Source: Methanospirillum hungatei (lineage in GTDB: Archaea; Halobacteriota; Methanomicrobia; Methanomicrobiales; Methanospirillaceae). From it: DNA of 64,000 bases. The notes beneath the pieces were generated by a model. The model made no database searches. It saw only the letters and a program-made list of their open reading frames with translations, and was not told the DNA's origin. Within the stretch, counting starts at the first letter, position 1. Each line of letters starts with the position of its first letter. The stretch spans positions 1,488,001-1,552,000 of the forward strand of contig NZ_CP077107.1 in NCBI RefSeq assembly GCF_019263745.1, written 5' to 3'. Shown in pieces: positions 49,593 to 57,556 of the stretch. The position numbers and the translations under genes are program-made.

Positions 49593-51779
49593 ATGAATGA
49601 ATATCTAAGACCTATTCGGGTATGCATATTACATTCTTCAGATGATTTCACAGCATTCATACGGGCAGGTCTGTCAACTGAATCTATTATCATTTTTTCA
49701 GAAGATGATAACCGGTGTCAAAGGGATAAAGAAAACATTTCAACAGATTGCTTCCTTGTCGAATTCATAGGAGATGCACCAGAAATACCTGACAAGATTC
49801 AGATAATGAGAAAACAATACCCGGATGTTCCAATCATCGGGTGCACGTATTCCTGCTCATTACTCTCTCAAAAAGTTCTATTATCATATCTTGACGGATT
49901 TTACTGCATAGATAAAACATCCTCTGCATGGGCAATAAACCTTGAACTGTTAATTATCAAGACAACAGAGAACAGGATCAAACAGAAAAACTTCAATAAA
50001 CGATTCAGGTTTTACCGACAGGTGTTTAAAGAAAATCCCATCCCAATGGCTCTCACTCACCCGGACACAGGTGTATTTATTGTTGTAAATCCGGCATTTT
50101 TAAAGACTCTCGGATATACAAAAGAAGAGGTCATCGGAAAGAGTTCAACAGAACTTCAGATTTTTTTTGATCCAACCGTGAGAGATTCAATTATTGCAGA
50201 ATATGATCCAGATGCTCCCCCACGGGATAAAGAGATTATAATACGGAAAAAGAATGGTGAACTTATTACCGGGCTATTTTCTGTTGATACGTTACTCTGG
50301 GATAACAAAGAGGTTCTCCTGACCACGATGATTGATATAACCTATCTCAAAGAGGTTGAATTATCCCTGTCTACCAGAACCAGATGTATCCAGCAGGTGC
50401 TTTCAAATGTCAGTGAAGGAATCATTGTCTATGATACCGAGCTCAATTACCGGGTATGGAACCGGTTCATGGAAACGATTACTGGCATTTCGGAAAATGA
50501 ATTGCTTGGAAAGCCCTCATTAAACTTTATACCTGAACTCATAGGAGATGATCTTCAGAGCCATATGAAAAAGGCCCTGGAAGGAAAAACTTCTACATCA
50601 CAAGATGTCTGGTACCATATTCCAAAAACAGGAAAAAGCGGATGGGTATCATTAATATATACTCCGTACCAGAATTCTGATGGTACTATTATTGGTGTTA
50701 TTGCATCAGTCAGGGATATTAGCGAGCGAAAGAAAGCAGAAGATGAGATACGGTCACATAAAGGACTTCTGAGATCTATTATTGACACCGTTCCGGTCTC
50801 AATTATCTGTTTTGACGAGAAAGGAACGATCCTTCTTGCAAATAAGAACTTCAGTTCATCATTCGGACTCATCCCGGAGGCAATTGAGGGTCATTCATAC
50901 GAAAATTTCTGCAGGGATTCAAGATTTGAGCGACACCTATCTCTCATAAAGCAGGCACTCACCGGTCGGGAGGTACCCTTTCAAGAAGAGATGGAATTTG
51001 AACATGAGAAACCGAAAAAACGATTCCTCCGTGGGCGATACTCACCGTTACGAGGGACAGACGGGGAGATTAACGGAGTAGTTGCTGTTATCATTGATAT
51101 CACTGACCTTAAGATCGCCCAGGCATCAGTCGAACTGGTCAATTCAAAATTAAATCTCCTCTCATCCATAACACGGCATGATATCTTAAACAGCCTGACA
51201 GGAATACTAGGATACCTGACATATGCAGAGATGGAACAAAGCCCTGAACAAATCGGAACATATATTAAAAAAGCTCACCAGGTTGCCTATCTTATTCAGG
51301 AACAGATAGAATTTACCAGGGATTACCAGGATCTTGGTGTGAAGGAACCATTATGGCAGAATGCAAAAGAGACCTTTTTAACTGCTATTTCTAGTCTAAA
51401 GATGGGAGATATTACACTCAACCTGGATCTTGATGGATTTTCTATTTTTGCAGATCCTCTTCTGGAACGGGTAATCTATAATATCTGTGATAATGCCCTT
51501 CGATATGGAGGCACAATTACCAGGATAACCTCTTATTGGTACAAGAATGGTACTGATGCAATCTGGGTAATAAGAGACGATGGAGTCGGTATTCCGGAAC
51601 CGATGAAGGAGAGAATATTTCGGAAAGGGGTAGGGAATAATACCGGGCTTGGATTATTTTTGACCAGAGAAATACTTGATATTACCGGTTTATCGATTTC
51701 TGAAACAGGGAAGGAAGGCGATGGAGCGATGTTTGAGATCCGGATCCCAGACGGTGAATGGAAAACAGCAAACCAGTAA
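49593..51779 (+). CDS. Sensor kinase pseudoreceiver-PAS(x3)-RHD-type HATPase
   Basis: A soluble 728-residue kinase. Residues 1-125 look like a decayed receiver: VCILHSSDDF for the acidic pocket, YCIDKTSS with the Lys kept, but the phospho-Asp strand reads CFLVEFIGD, Glu in place of Asp. PAS domains lie at about 145-260, 270-385 and 390-505. H box SSITRHDILNSLTGILGYL (about 522), N box ICDNALRYG, G boxes RDDGVGIP and GVGNNTGLGLFLTREIL. The kinase core appears intact. It is preceded by a divergent promoter region. Confidence 0.88.
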   Translation: MNEYLRPIRVCILHSSDDFTAFIRAGLSTESIIIFSEDDNRCQRDKENISTDCFLVEFIGDAPEIPDKIQIMRKQYPDVPIIGCTYSCSLLSQKVLLSYLDGFYCIDKTSSAWAINLELLIIKTTENRIKQKNFNKRFRFYRQVFKENPIPMALTHPDTGVFIVVNPAFLKTLGYTKEEVIGKSSTELQIFFDPTVRDSIIAEYDPDAPPRDKEIIIRKKNGELITGLFSVDTLLWDNKEVLLTTMIDITYLKEVELSLSTRTRCIQQVLSNVSEGIIVYDTELNYRVWNRFMETITGISENELLGKPSLNFIPELIGDDLQSHMKKALEGKTSTSQDVWYHIPKTGKSGWVSLIYTPYQNSDGTIIGVIASVRDISERKKAEDEIRSHKGLLRSIIDTVPVSIICFDEKGTILLANKNFSSSFGLIPEAIEGHSYENFCRDSRFERHLSLIKQALTGREVPFQEEMEFEHEKPKKRFLRGRYSPLRGTDGEINGVVAVIIDITDLKIAQASVELVNSKLNLLSSITRHDILNSLTGILGYLTYAEMEQSPEQIGTYIKKAHQVAYLIQEQIEFTRDYQDLGVKEPLWQNAKETFLTAISSLKMGDITLNLDLDGFSIFADPLLERVIYNICDNALRYGGTITRITSYWYKNGTDAIWVIRDDGVGIPEPMKERIFRKGVGNNTGLGLFLTREILDITGLSISETGKEGDGAMFEIRIPDGEWKTANQ

Positions 51780-51916
51780 TAGCGGGTTGTTTTTTCGGTT
51801 TATAACGTAGATTTCTTTTTTTAAGAATTGGTGCGAATCAATAGGGAACAGCCTCTGATAGTACCTACCAGACATTTGGCAAAATATGTTCTGAAGTCAA
51901 TAACTTCAAAAACTTA

Positions 51917-51934
51917 AAGATAGATAAGTATCTT
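51917..51934. promoter_or_regulatory. Inverted repeat before the pilin cluster
   Basis: AAGATA, six bases, TATCTT form an inverted repeat about 16 bp before the GTG at 51950, next to the GGGGTGGGGG ribosome site. It could be an operator or an mRNA hairpin. No clear TATA box is seen in the 170 bp upstream. Confidence 0.25.
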
Positions 51935-51949
51935 ATTTGGGGTGGGGGA

Positions 51950-53713
51950 GTGAAACGGGAGCAGGCGCTATCTGAAGTAATCGGGTTTTTAATGATCGTT
52001 TCTCTATTAGCGATACTGTTCTCTATGTACCTTTTGTATGTTGTTCCCATTCAGGGAAGAGATGCAGAAATCTCTCATATGAAATATATTACCCAGGAGT
52101 TTATCGGCCTCAAAGCTGATATCGACGGGTTAATAATTAATGATAAAATTAACCTCCCTATTGCTCGTTCCTTTGAATTGGGAACATTATCATCTGTGGG
52201 ATCTGGATCCTTGAGTGTCATGCCAATGAGTTCATATATCGAAGCGTCAGGAACACTGATGGTTAATGAACAGAATGATTTTCTAGAAGTTGTTGTTAAT
52301 GGCGATATGACAGATCTCTCATCATTATCAACTACAGAGTATTTTTCGTCTAATTATTCAAAGTATTATGCAGAATCCTATTTAAATTTCTATCCAAAAT
52401 TGTCAACTATATCGTGTAAAGATTATAATAAATGCCCACCCAGCCCAATAAATTTTACAATATTTGATCGATTCTACAATATCACACTAAAAAAACGTCC
52501 AGTATTGGAGAATGTATTCGTAACTATTAATTTAAGCAATATTACATATTCTCCAACCCCAACTCCTATTCCATCTCCCACCCCTCAGTACATGAATGCT
52601 ACAGCTACTATCACCTTCCCAATTACTCGTGAAATTCATGATTTGATATTAGAAATCTGGGATAATAGAACATACCCAAACAGAATATTGACAGGAGAAA
52701 GAACAATTATCGAGAATATCACTTTGGATACATCATATGGAACTAACTACACAGTTAACATTTTAAATGACCTCATTGTAAATAATTCATCCCAATATTA
52801 TGATAATTATTTTTCAAATGTTCAAGAATTAAAACAAGACACAAATAATTACGCAAGTGCTGCAATCTCAAATAAAATTAATTATTATCCCCCAAGAATC
52901 GGATCATTACAATATGAATCTGCTAACAGATACTGGGTAAATCAGAATTTACTATATGAAATGGGAGGTTTATTTTTAAACCAGCCCTCAGATCAGGGAT
53001 CATCAGTTATGCTGGTTCCATCTATTGCAATAACGCCAATTAAAAATATTGACGATGAATATACGTTAAAAGTGAGCATTAACAATATTCGGATAACTGA
53101 TACAGAAGACATAAGCGGATCAGTGAGTGCACAAATTTTTACAAAAATTGATCAAATTAATCATAATTTATTTGATGGAACTACAGAATTAACAAATTTT
53201 GGGGATGAATTCCCCAGTAGTGGCTCGATTAAAAAATACAAGTTGAAGGAAGCAAACACCCCTAATGCATATGCAATTTGGTTAAGGTTTATTCCGGACG
53301 ATCCAAGAGTAACTAGTTCAACATCCCCTCTTTCTGGAACATTAGGCACGGATGAGATTGAAAGGATGAAAACTTCTACCGAATTATGGAAAAGAGGCTT
53401 TGATCAAGTAAAAACAATAACAAATAAAACAATATCAGATAATCCAGATAAACCAGATGTTGGATCTTATAGTGGGTATTTATATTCATTTCGGATAGAA
53501 GACGAACCAAAACGGATATTTTCTTCTAATTTGCTAATAGGCCAAGGTGTTGGAAAATTAGCTGGTGATTGTAAAGCCATTACGTATAACAGCTCCAAAT
53601 GTCTTCCTTCAGTTGAAAAATATATAAAGAATGATTCTAGATATGACGAACCGTTTATCCTAGATTACACTGAATCTGAAGTATCCCTTGTTATGCAGAG
53701 TGGGGCACTCTGA
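51950..53713 (+). CDS. Large type IV pilin-like secreted protein
   Basis: A 587-residue protein with an archaeal class III (pilin) signal: KREQA followed by LSEVIGFLMIVSLLAILFSM, the processing site and hydrophobic helix used for pilus assembly. It is far larger than an ordinary archaeal pilin. The mature part has several Asn-x-Ser/Thr sequons and a PTPTPIPSPTP linker at about residue 203, splitting it into two beta-rich regions. Base composition is markedly AT-rich compared with the kinases around it. The start is GTG behind GGGGTGGGGG. It overlaps the next gene by one base (TGATG). Probably a minor pilin or tip adhesin; function inferred. Confidence 0.75.
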   Translation: MKREQALSEVIGFLMIVSLLAILFSMYLLYVVPIQGRDAEISHMKYITQEFIGLKADIDGLIINDKINLPIARSFELGTLSSVGSGSLSVMPMSSYIEASGTLMVNEQNDFLEVVVNGDMTDLSSLSTTEYFSSNYSKYYAESYLNFYPKLSTISCKDYNKCPPSPINFTIFDRFYNITLKKRPVLENVFVTINLSNITYSPTPTPIPSPTPQYMNATATITFPITREIHDLILEIWDNRTYPNRILTGERTIIENITLDTSYGTNYTVNILNDLIVNNSSQYYDNYFSNVQELKQDTNNYASAAISNKINYYPPRIGSLQYESANRYWVNQNLLYEMGGLFLNQPSDQGSSVMLVPSIAITPIKNIDDEYTLKVSINNIRITDTEDISGSVSAQIFTKIDQINHNLFDGTTELTNFGDEFPSSGSIKKYKLKEANTPNAYAIWLRFIPDDPRVTSSTSPLSGTLGTDEIERMKTSTELWKRGFDQVKTITNKTISDNPDKPDVGSYSGYLYSFRIEDEPKRIFSSNLLIGQGVGKLAGDCKAITYNSSKCLPSVEKYIKNDSRYDEPFILDYTESEVSLVMQSGAL

Positions 53714-54378
53714 TGAATTGCAATGAAGGAGTATCTGAAATAGTTGGTGCCATTGCATTAATCGGAATTATCGTTGCTGTGTTTGGTATTTATTCATCAA
53801 TATATCTACCTATGGTTAAACCACAATCAATTCCACAGGTAAAAATTAGTATGGCATGTAGTGATACAATCGATAATTTTGATACAGAATTTCCCTGTAC
53901 TCAAGGATCATTTAGTTGTCATCCTTCAAGTGATCCTTTTAATTACAAAATGTGTGAGGAGAATTGCAAATATAAAAAATATCCGGATAAGGAACAATTT
54001 TACGCTGATGATTCTTCTGTTGATATTTTAAGATGCATGGAGCATTGTATCGCCCCAATGTGTTCGAATCTTAAAGAATGTAATGTAATTTACTTCTGTC
54101 ATAATGGTGGGGACACTCTAGATATAGATTTGATGAAAATTATTATTAACGAAGAAAAATTTGATAAGACGGATTTTGAAAAAAAATCATACAATAGTGA
54201 AAGTTTTAAAGAATATAACGACATAGGGTCAGACAAATATTTTAGCATCGGCTCCTCATTACGGATCCAAAATCCACCTAAACCGGTTGATAAAGTAATG
54301 ATTATTTATACAACACCATCAGGAAGTGATGTAACATTAGTTTTGAATCAATTCGGAACTGACGTGATTTCAAAATAA
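53713..54378 (+). CDS. Cys-rich type IV pilin-like protein
   Basis: A 221-residue protein with the pilin signal MNCNEG followed by VSEIVGAIALIGIIVAVFGI. The mature part is Cys-rich between about 48 and 135, with pairs such as CMEHCIAPMCSNLKEC, likely disulfide bonded outside the cell. The archaeal pilin motif is present as YFCHNGGDTLDIDLMKIII (about 136-154). It is translationally coupled to the large pilin-like gene before it. Probably a minor pilin. Confidence 0.75.
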   Translation: MNCNEGVSEIVGAIALIGIIVAVFGIYSSIYLPMVKPQSIPQVKISMACSDTIDNFDTEFPCTQGSFSCHPSSDPFNYKMCEENCKYKKYPDKEQFYADDSSVDILRCMEHCIAPMCSNLKECNVIYFCHNGGDTLDIDLMKIIINEEKFDKTDFEKKSYNSESFKEYNDIGSDKYFSIGSSLRIQNPPKPVDKVMIIYTTPSGSDVTLVLNQFGTDVISK

Positions 54379-54566
54379 TCTTTTCAATCAATTGGTATTT
54401 AAATATTAAAAAATCGCTTCTATTTCCAAATTTGAGTGTGCGTATTGTATAATTATCATTTACTATGAGAGAAAATATCATCAAATTTTTTTAATTTAGA
54501 CTTTTTTTTCCCGTTTTAGTAATAATTTGCAAAAATGTATTACTGATAATTAATGGTTGTTATAAA

Positions 54567-54613
54567 CCTATATATTCTCAAATGATAACAAAATTGTTTG
54601 TCATATTGGGGGT
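54567..54613 (+). promoter_or_regulatory. Internal promoter of the pilin cluster
   Basis: CCTATATATT at 54567-54576 is a good TATA box in the 235-bp AT-rich gap. GGGGGT at 54608-54613 is the ribosome site, spaced best for the ATG at 54620. The second half of the cluster thus has its own promoter. The rest of the gap has T-rich tracts that could end the upstream transcript. Confidence 0.5.
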
Positions 54614-54619
54614 ATGACA

Positions 54620-55471
54620 ATGAGGCACGAAACTGCAGTATCAGAAGTTATTGGAGCAGTTCTTCTGATAAGTATCGTTATGTTGAGCATGGCAATTATT
54701 GGAGTGATCATGCTTTCAACTCCACCACCAGATAAAACACCGAAAGCTTCACTTACGTCATATTGCATTCGGTGTAATTTAACAGGAGATTATGAAATAA
54801 TCCTATATCATGGAGGTGGTGAATCCATGACTCAGGATCAAATTAAGTTCATTCTTTATCTTGAAGATGGAAGTTCAAAAGAGATTATTCCCTGGTGGGT
54901 TTACGAAGGGACACCTGAAGATTGTATGTTTTCCGATATTGGTGATAGTAGTCTTTCATCCAGAGAATATTGGAATACTGTTAAAGAATGGAAAAGTGGG
55001 CAAACTTTAAGGTTTAGAGAAAATTTCTCTTCAAAACCAATCGGGATGGATATTCAATATTATCCATTTAAGTCCCCCATGGTAAAAGTTAATTTTAAGG
55101 AGCAGATTAAAGACGCTCCCTGCGTTAAAGATTCTAATTCATGTAAAGATCCTACACACGAACTAATTCCAGTTTTAGTTAATCCAAGGAAAAAAGGTGA
55201 TCCGGGATGTAATCCAGCTGGATGTGATGATGGCTCATGTTATGCACAATTTAAGTACCAGTTACATGCAGACTCAGATACAGATAACTATCACATTCCC
55301 GTTCAACAACGAGAAAAGCCATGGAATTATTTTATTGGAAATATGAGTGTAGTGGTTCACGAAGATTTTAATAATACTGGAAATATGTCAGATATAATTA
55401 CTGTATATTTCTTCAATGAAGTTCAGTGGTGGCTTGGAAGAACAAAAAGTGAGATTGCACGATGTGAGTAA
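54620..55471 (+). CDS. Type IV pilin-like protein with a Cys-rich C-terminal module
   Basis: A 283-residue protein with the pilin signal MRHETA followed by VSEVIGAVLLISIVMLSMAI, then STPPPDK and CIRCN. The pilin motif YHGGGESMTQDQIKFIL lies at about 67-83. The last about 100 residues form a separate module (IPVLVNPRKKGDPGCN, SCYAQFKY, PWNYFIGN, WWLGRTKSEIARCE) that recurs at the end of the 55926 protein. ATG 54614 is an alternative start, but GGGGGT is spaced for 54620. The gene is AT-rich and followed within 2 bp by another pilin-like gene. Confidence 0.75.
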   Translation: MRHETAVSEVIGAVLLISIVMLSMAIIGVIMLSTPPPDKTPKASLTSYCIRCNLTGDYEIILYHGGGESMTQDQIKFILYLEDGSSKEIIPWWVYEGTPEDCMFSDIGDSSLSSREYWNTVKEWKSGQTLRFRENFSSKPIGMDIQYYPFKSPMVKVNFKEQIKDAPCVKDSNSCKDPTHELIPVLVNPRKKGDPGCNPAGCDDGSCYAQFKYQLHADSDTDNYHIPVQQREKPWNYFIGNMSVVVHEDFNNTGNMSDIITVYFFNEVQWWLGRTKSEIARCE

Positions 55472-55473
55472 AA

Positions 55474-55920
55474 ATGAGAAAAGAGAAAGCATTGTCTGAA
55501 ATTGTTGGAGCATTAATTCTTGTAGCTTTAGTCATTACGGGAATTGGAATAATTGGTGTGTTATTACTTTCAACCCCGCCTCCTGAAGCAAAAGAAAAAG
55601 TCGTGTTAAGTTCCTCATGTTTGCAATGTAATTCGAGTTCTTTTATTATTGTTACCCGACATGAAGGTGGGGATACAATCGATCCCCAGAAAATGAAATT
55701 TTACTTGTCTACTGAGTTTTTTAATCGGACCATAATGGAAAGAGTCATTGTTTATCCAACGTGGTTTTATCCTGCAGAGATATTTTCATCCTTGGATAAA
55801 ACTCAGATATGTTCTCCTTCTTATGAAGATTCAGAAAAATTTGCATTTAAAAGAAATACTAACATAATGAAAAATGGAGATGTCATTGTGATTTGGTATC
55901 AAATGAAAAATAACGGGTGA
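55474..55920 (+). CDS. Type IV pilin-like protein
   Basis: A 148-residue protein, the size of a usual archaeal pilin. Pilin signal MRKEKA followed by LSEIVGALILVALVITGIGI; then STPPPEA, a CLQC pair and the pilin motif TRHEGGDTIDPQKMKFYL (about 65-82). Its N-terminal half is clearly related to the preceding protein. It may be the major or a minor subunit of the filament made by this cluster. The gene ends at TGA 55918-55920, 5 bp before the next ATG. Confidence 0.78.
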   Translation: MRKEKALSEIVGALILVALVITGIGIIGVLLLSTPPPEAKEKVVLSSSCLQCNSSSFIIVTRHEGGDTIDPQKMKFYLSTEFFNRTIMERVIVYPTWFYPAEIFSSLDKTQICSPSYEDSEKFAFKRNTNIMKNGDVIVIWYQMKNNG

Positions 55921-55925
55921 TTAAT

Positions 55926-57101
55926 ATGAAATTTAACAAAATTTTAAAGATTGCAGGTTTTTTTTTTGTAGCAATTTTGATTGGATGTTGGACAATTGTT
56001 GTTGCAGAGGAAGGTGTGATAAATGAAGGCCTTGGAAAGCCAAGAGCCTTAGACATTTACATCGGTGATTTTCCTTATAGTTCATCAATTGGGGGTAATA
56101 TCAGCTCTGGAAAAGAAGAAGTACCAAATGATTTTAAAGTTATTAAAGATGATAAAAACTTTGATGAGCCGGAATGGTTTTATCCCACAGAAACCCCGAT
56201 TGTCCCTACACCAACTGCAACTGCAGTAATTCCCGTTGATCTCGGAGGTGTTGGGGCGTCAGTATGTGTAATGGACAATACAACTGATGTTATTGTAGAC
56301 TTTGCTTATTCTTCTGCTGGATACAAAAATGAATTCAGATTATCAAAACCGCGAACCGAAACGTTAGGTTGGTCTGAAGGAGAAATGCCAAATGATCGGA
56401 AGGGAACGTCATTCGGAACAACGTGGAACTTAGGTAAATTCCCTGCAGGAACAGAATTGATCTTCTCCGATACTGCTAACGGAAAAACATACTATACCGG
56501 CCCAAGCTCAAGAAATCCAGATAAATTAGCTCATGCTGCAATTACATTTAAAAATAGTGGAACACATCATAGGTATCTGGTTAGCTTTGAAGATTTTTGG
56601 AATGGGGGCGATAAAGATTACAATGATTTAGAATTCTATTTAAGTGGTGAGTTATCAACGGGATGTGCTGCAGATGATGATACTGGAAGCGGCGTGATTA
56701 TCCCAATTTATGTAAATGGGACAGTCTGTAAATGTAAATCTCCAAAATATAATGATCCAATGTGGAATTCAAAAGGGAAAGTAACATGTGTCGCACAATT
56801 TACATATGAAAGTTCATCAGATGGCTTGGAAATTCCAATCCATGTATCAAGTCTTCCATGGAATGAATTTACAGGATCAGGAATGGTCAAGCAATACCGA
56901 TGTCAGCCCAAGAAATTTTACATTGATGTTCGTAATGCACCATTTTGGACGAATAGATTCTCGAACAATATAATGTGGAAATTAGGTCATGACCAGAGTA
57001 TTTTAGTCAAATGTGAGAAAAATACCCCATGGTGTGATGATATTAGCCCAGGACTTAGTGACACTATCTGTAATTATTGTAGTGATGGATACCACTATTA
57101 G
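55926..57101 (+). CDS. Secreted DUF4114-like protein with the shared Cys-rich C-terminal module
   Basis: A 391-residue exported protein with a conventional signal peptide (ILKIAGFFFVAILIGCW). A Pro/Thr linker (TPIVPTPTATAVIP) precedes a beta-sandwich whose end, VSFEDFWNGGDKDYNDLEFYL, is the acidic calcium-site-like hallmark of DUF4114. The final about 110 residues (IIPIYVNG, CKCKSPKYND, TCVAQFTY, PWNEFTG, MWKLGHDQSILVKCE) match the C-terminal module of the 54620 pilin. ATG 55926 is preferred over GTG 55917 because GGGTGATT lies just before it. It may be a surface ligand or cap for the pilus. Confidence 0.75.
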   Translation: MKFNKILKIAGFFFVAILIGCWTIVVAEEGVINEGLGKPRALDIYIGDFPYSSSIGGNISSGKEEVPNDFKVIKDDKNFDEPEWFYPTETPIVPTPTATAVIPVDLGGVGASVCVMDNTTDVIVDFAYSSAGYKNEFRLSKPRTETLGWSEGEMPNDRKGTSFGTTWNLGKFPAGTELIFSDTANGKTYYTGPSSRNPDKLAHAAITFKNSGTHHRYLVSFEDFWNGGDKDYNDLEFYLSGELSTGCAADDDTGSGVIIPIYVNGTVCKCKSPKYNDPMWNSKGKVTCVAQFTYESSSDGLEIPIHVSSLPWNEFTGSGMVKQYRCQPKKFYIDVRNAPFWTNRFSNNIMWKLGHDQSILVKCEKNTPWCDDISPGLSDTICNYCSDGYHY

Positions 57102-57556
57102 TACGTAATCAATAAAAATCAAAATATATATTTTTATAATTGATGAACATATAAACGTGTTATTATTGCGTTGCTATGACACATATTATTCATCCACTGA
57201 AATCATAATCCCACCATAAGATCTATCAATACCGTCAATCTACAGCATCCGTTTTTGGCCTCCTTTTCTCAACACCACCGGATGAAGACCAATCCGACCC
57301 CAAAAGAAGCACGATATACATCCGAATCAACCAAATTAGTCCAAATGTACTCATTTCAGTCAATTAGTCCACAAATAACTGCATAAATCTAGTTTTAACC
57401 CCATATAAACCGATTTATCTTTCCATACCCCCCAAAAATACTGGCAAAACTCACCTTCAGTTATTCTCACCTCCAGGTACAATAATCCCTCTGCTAAAAA
57501 CATCAAAAATTAACCTATATCCAATTATAACCAAATTTAAGGCACTAATAGAAATA
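57102..57556. other. 455-bp gap: T-rich terminator, pilin remnant, otherwise empty
   Basis: The first about 50 bp contain AT and T tracts (AAAATATATATTTTTATAAT) that could end the pilin transcript. A pilin-like fragment follows at about 57249-57367. The remainder is AT-rich with no convincing open frame, tRNA or repeat apart from two copies of AATTAGTCCA. Confidence 0.5.
57249..57367 (+). pseudogene. Probable pilin gene remnant
   Basis: In one + frame this stretch reads SVFGLLFSTPPDEDQSDPK and continues to a TAG at 57365-57367. This resembles the end of the hydrophobic helix and the STPPPE/STPPPD motif of the two pilin-like proteins at 54620 and 55474. No start codon or intact signal sequence precedes it. 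It is best read as the decayed end of another pilin gene. Confidence 0.35.
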
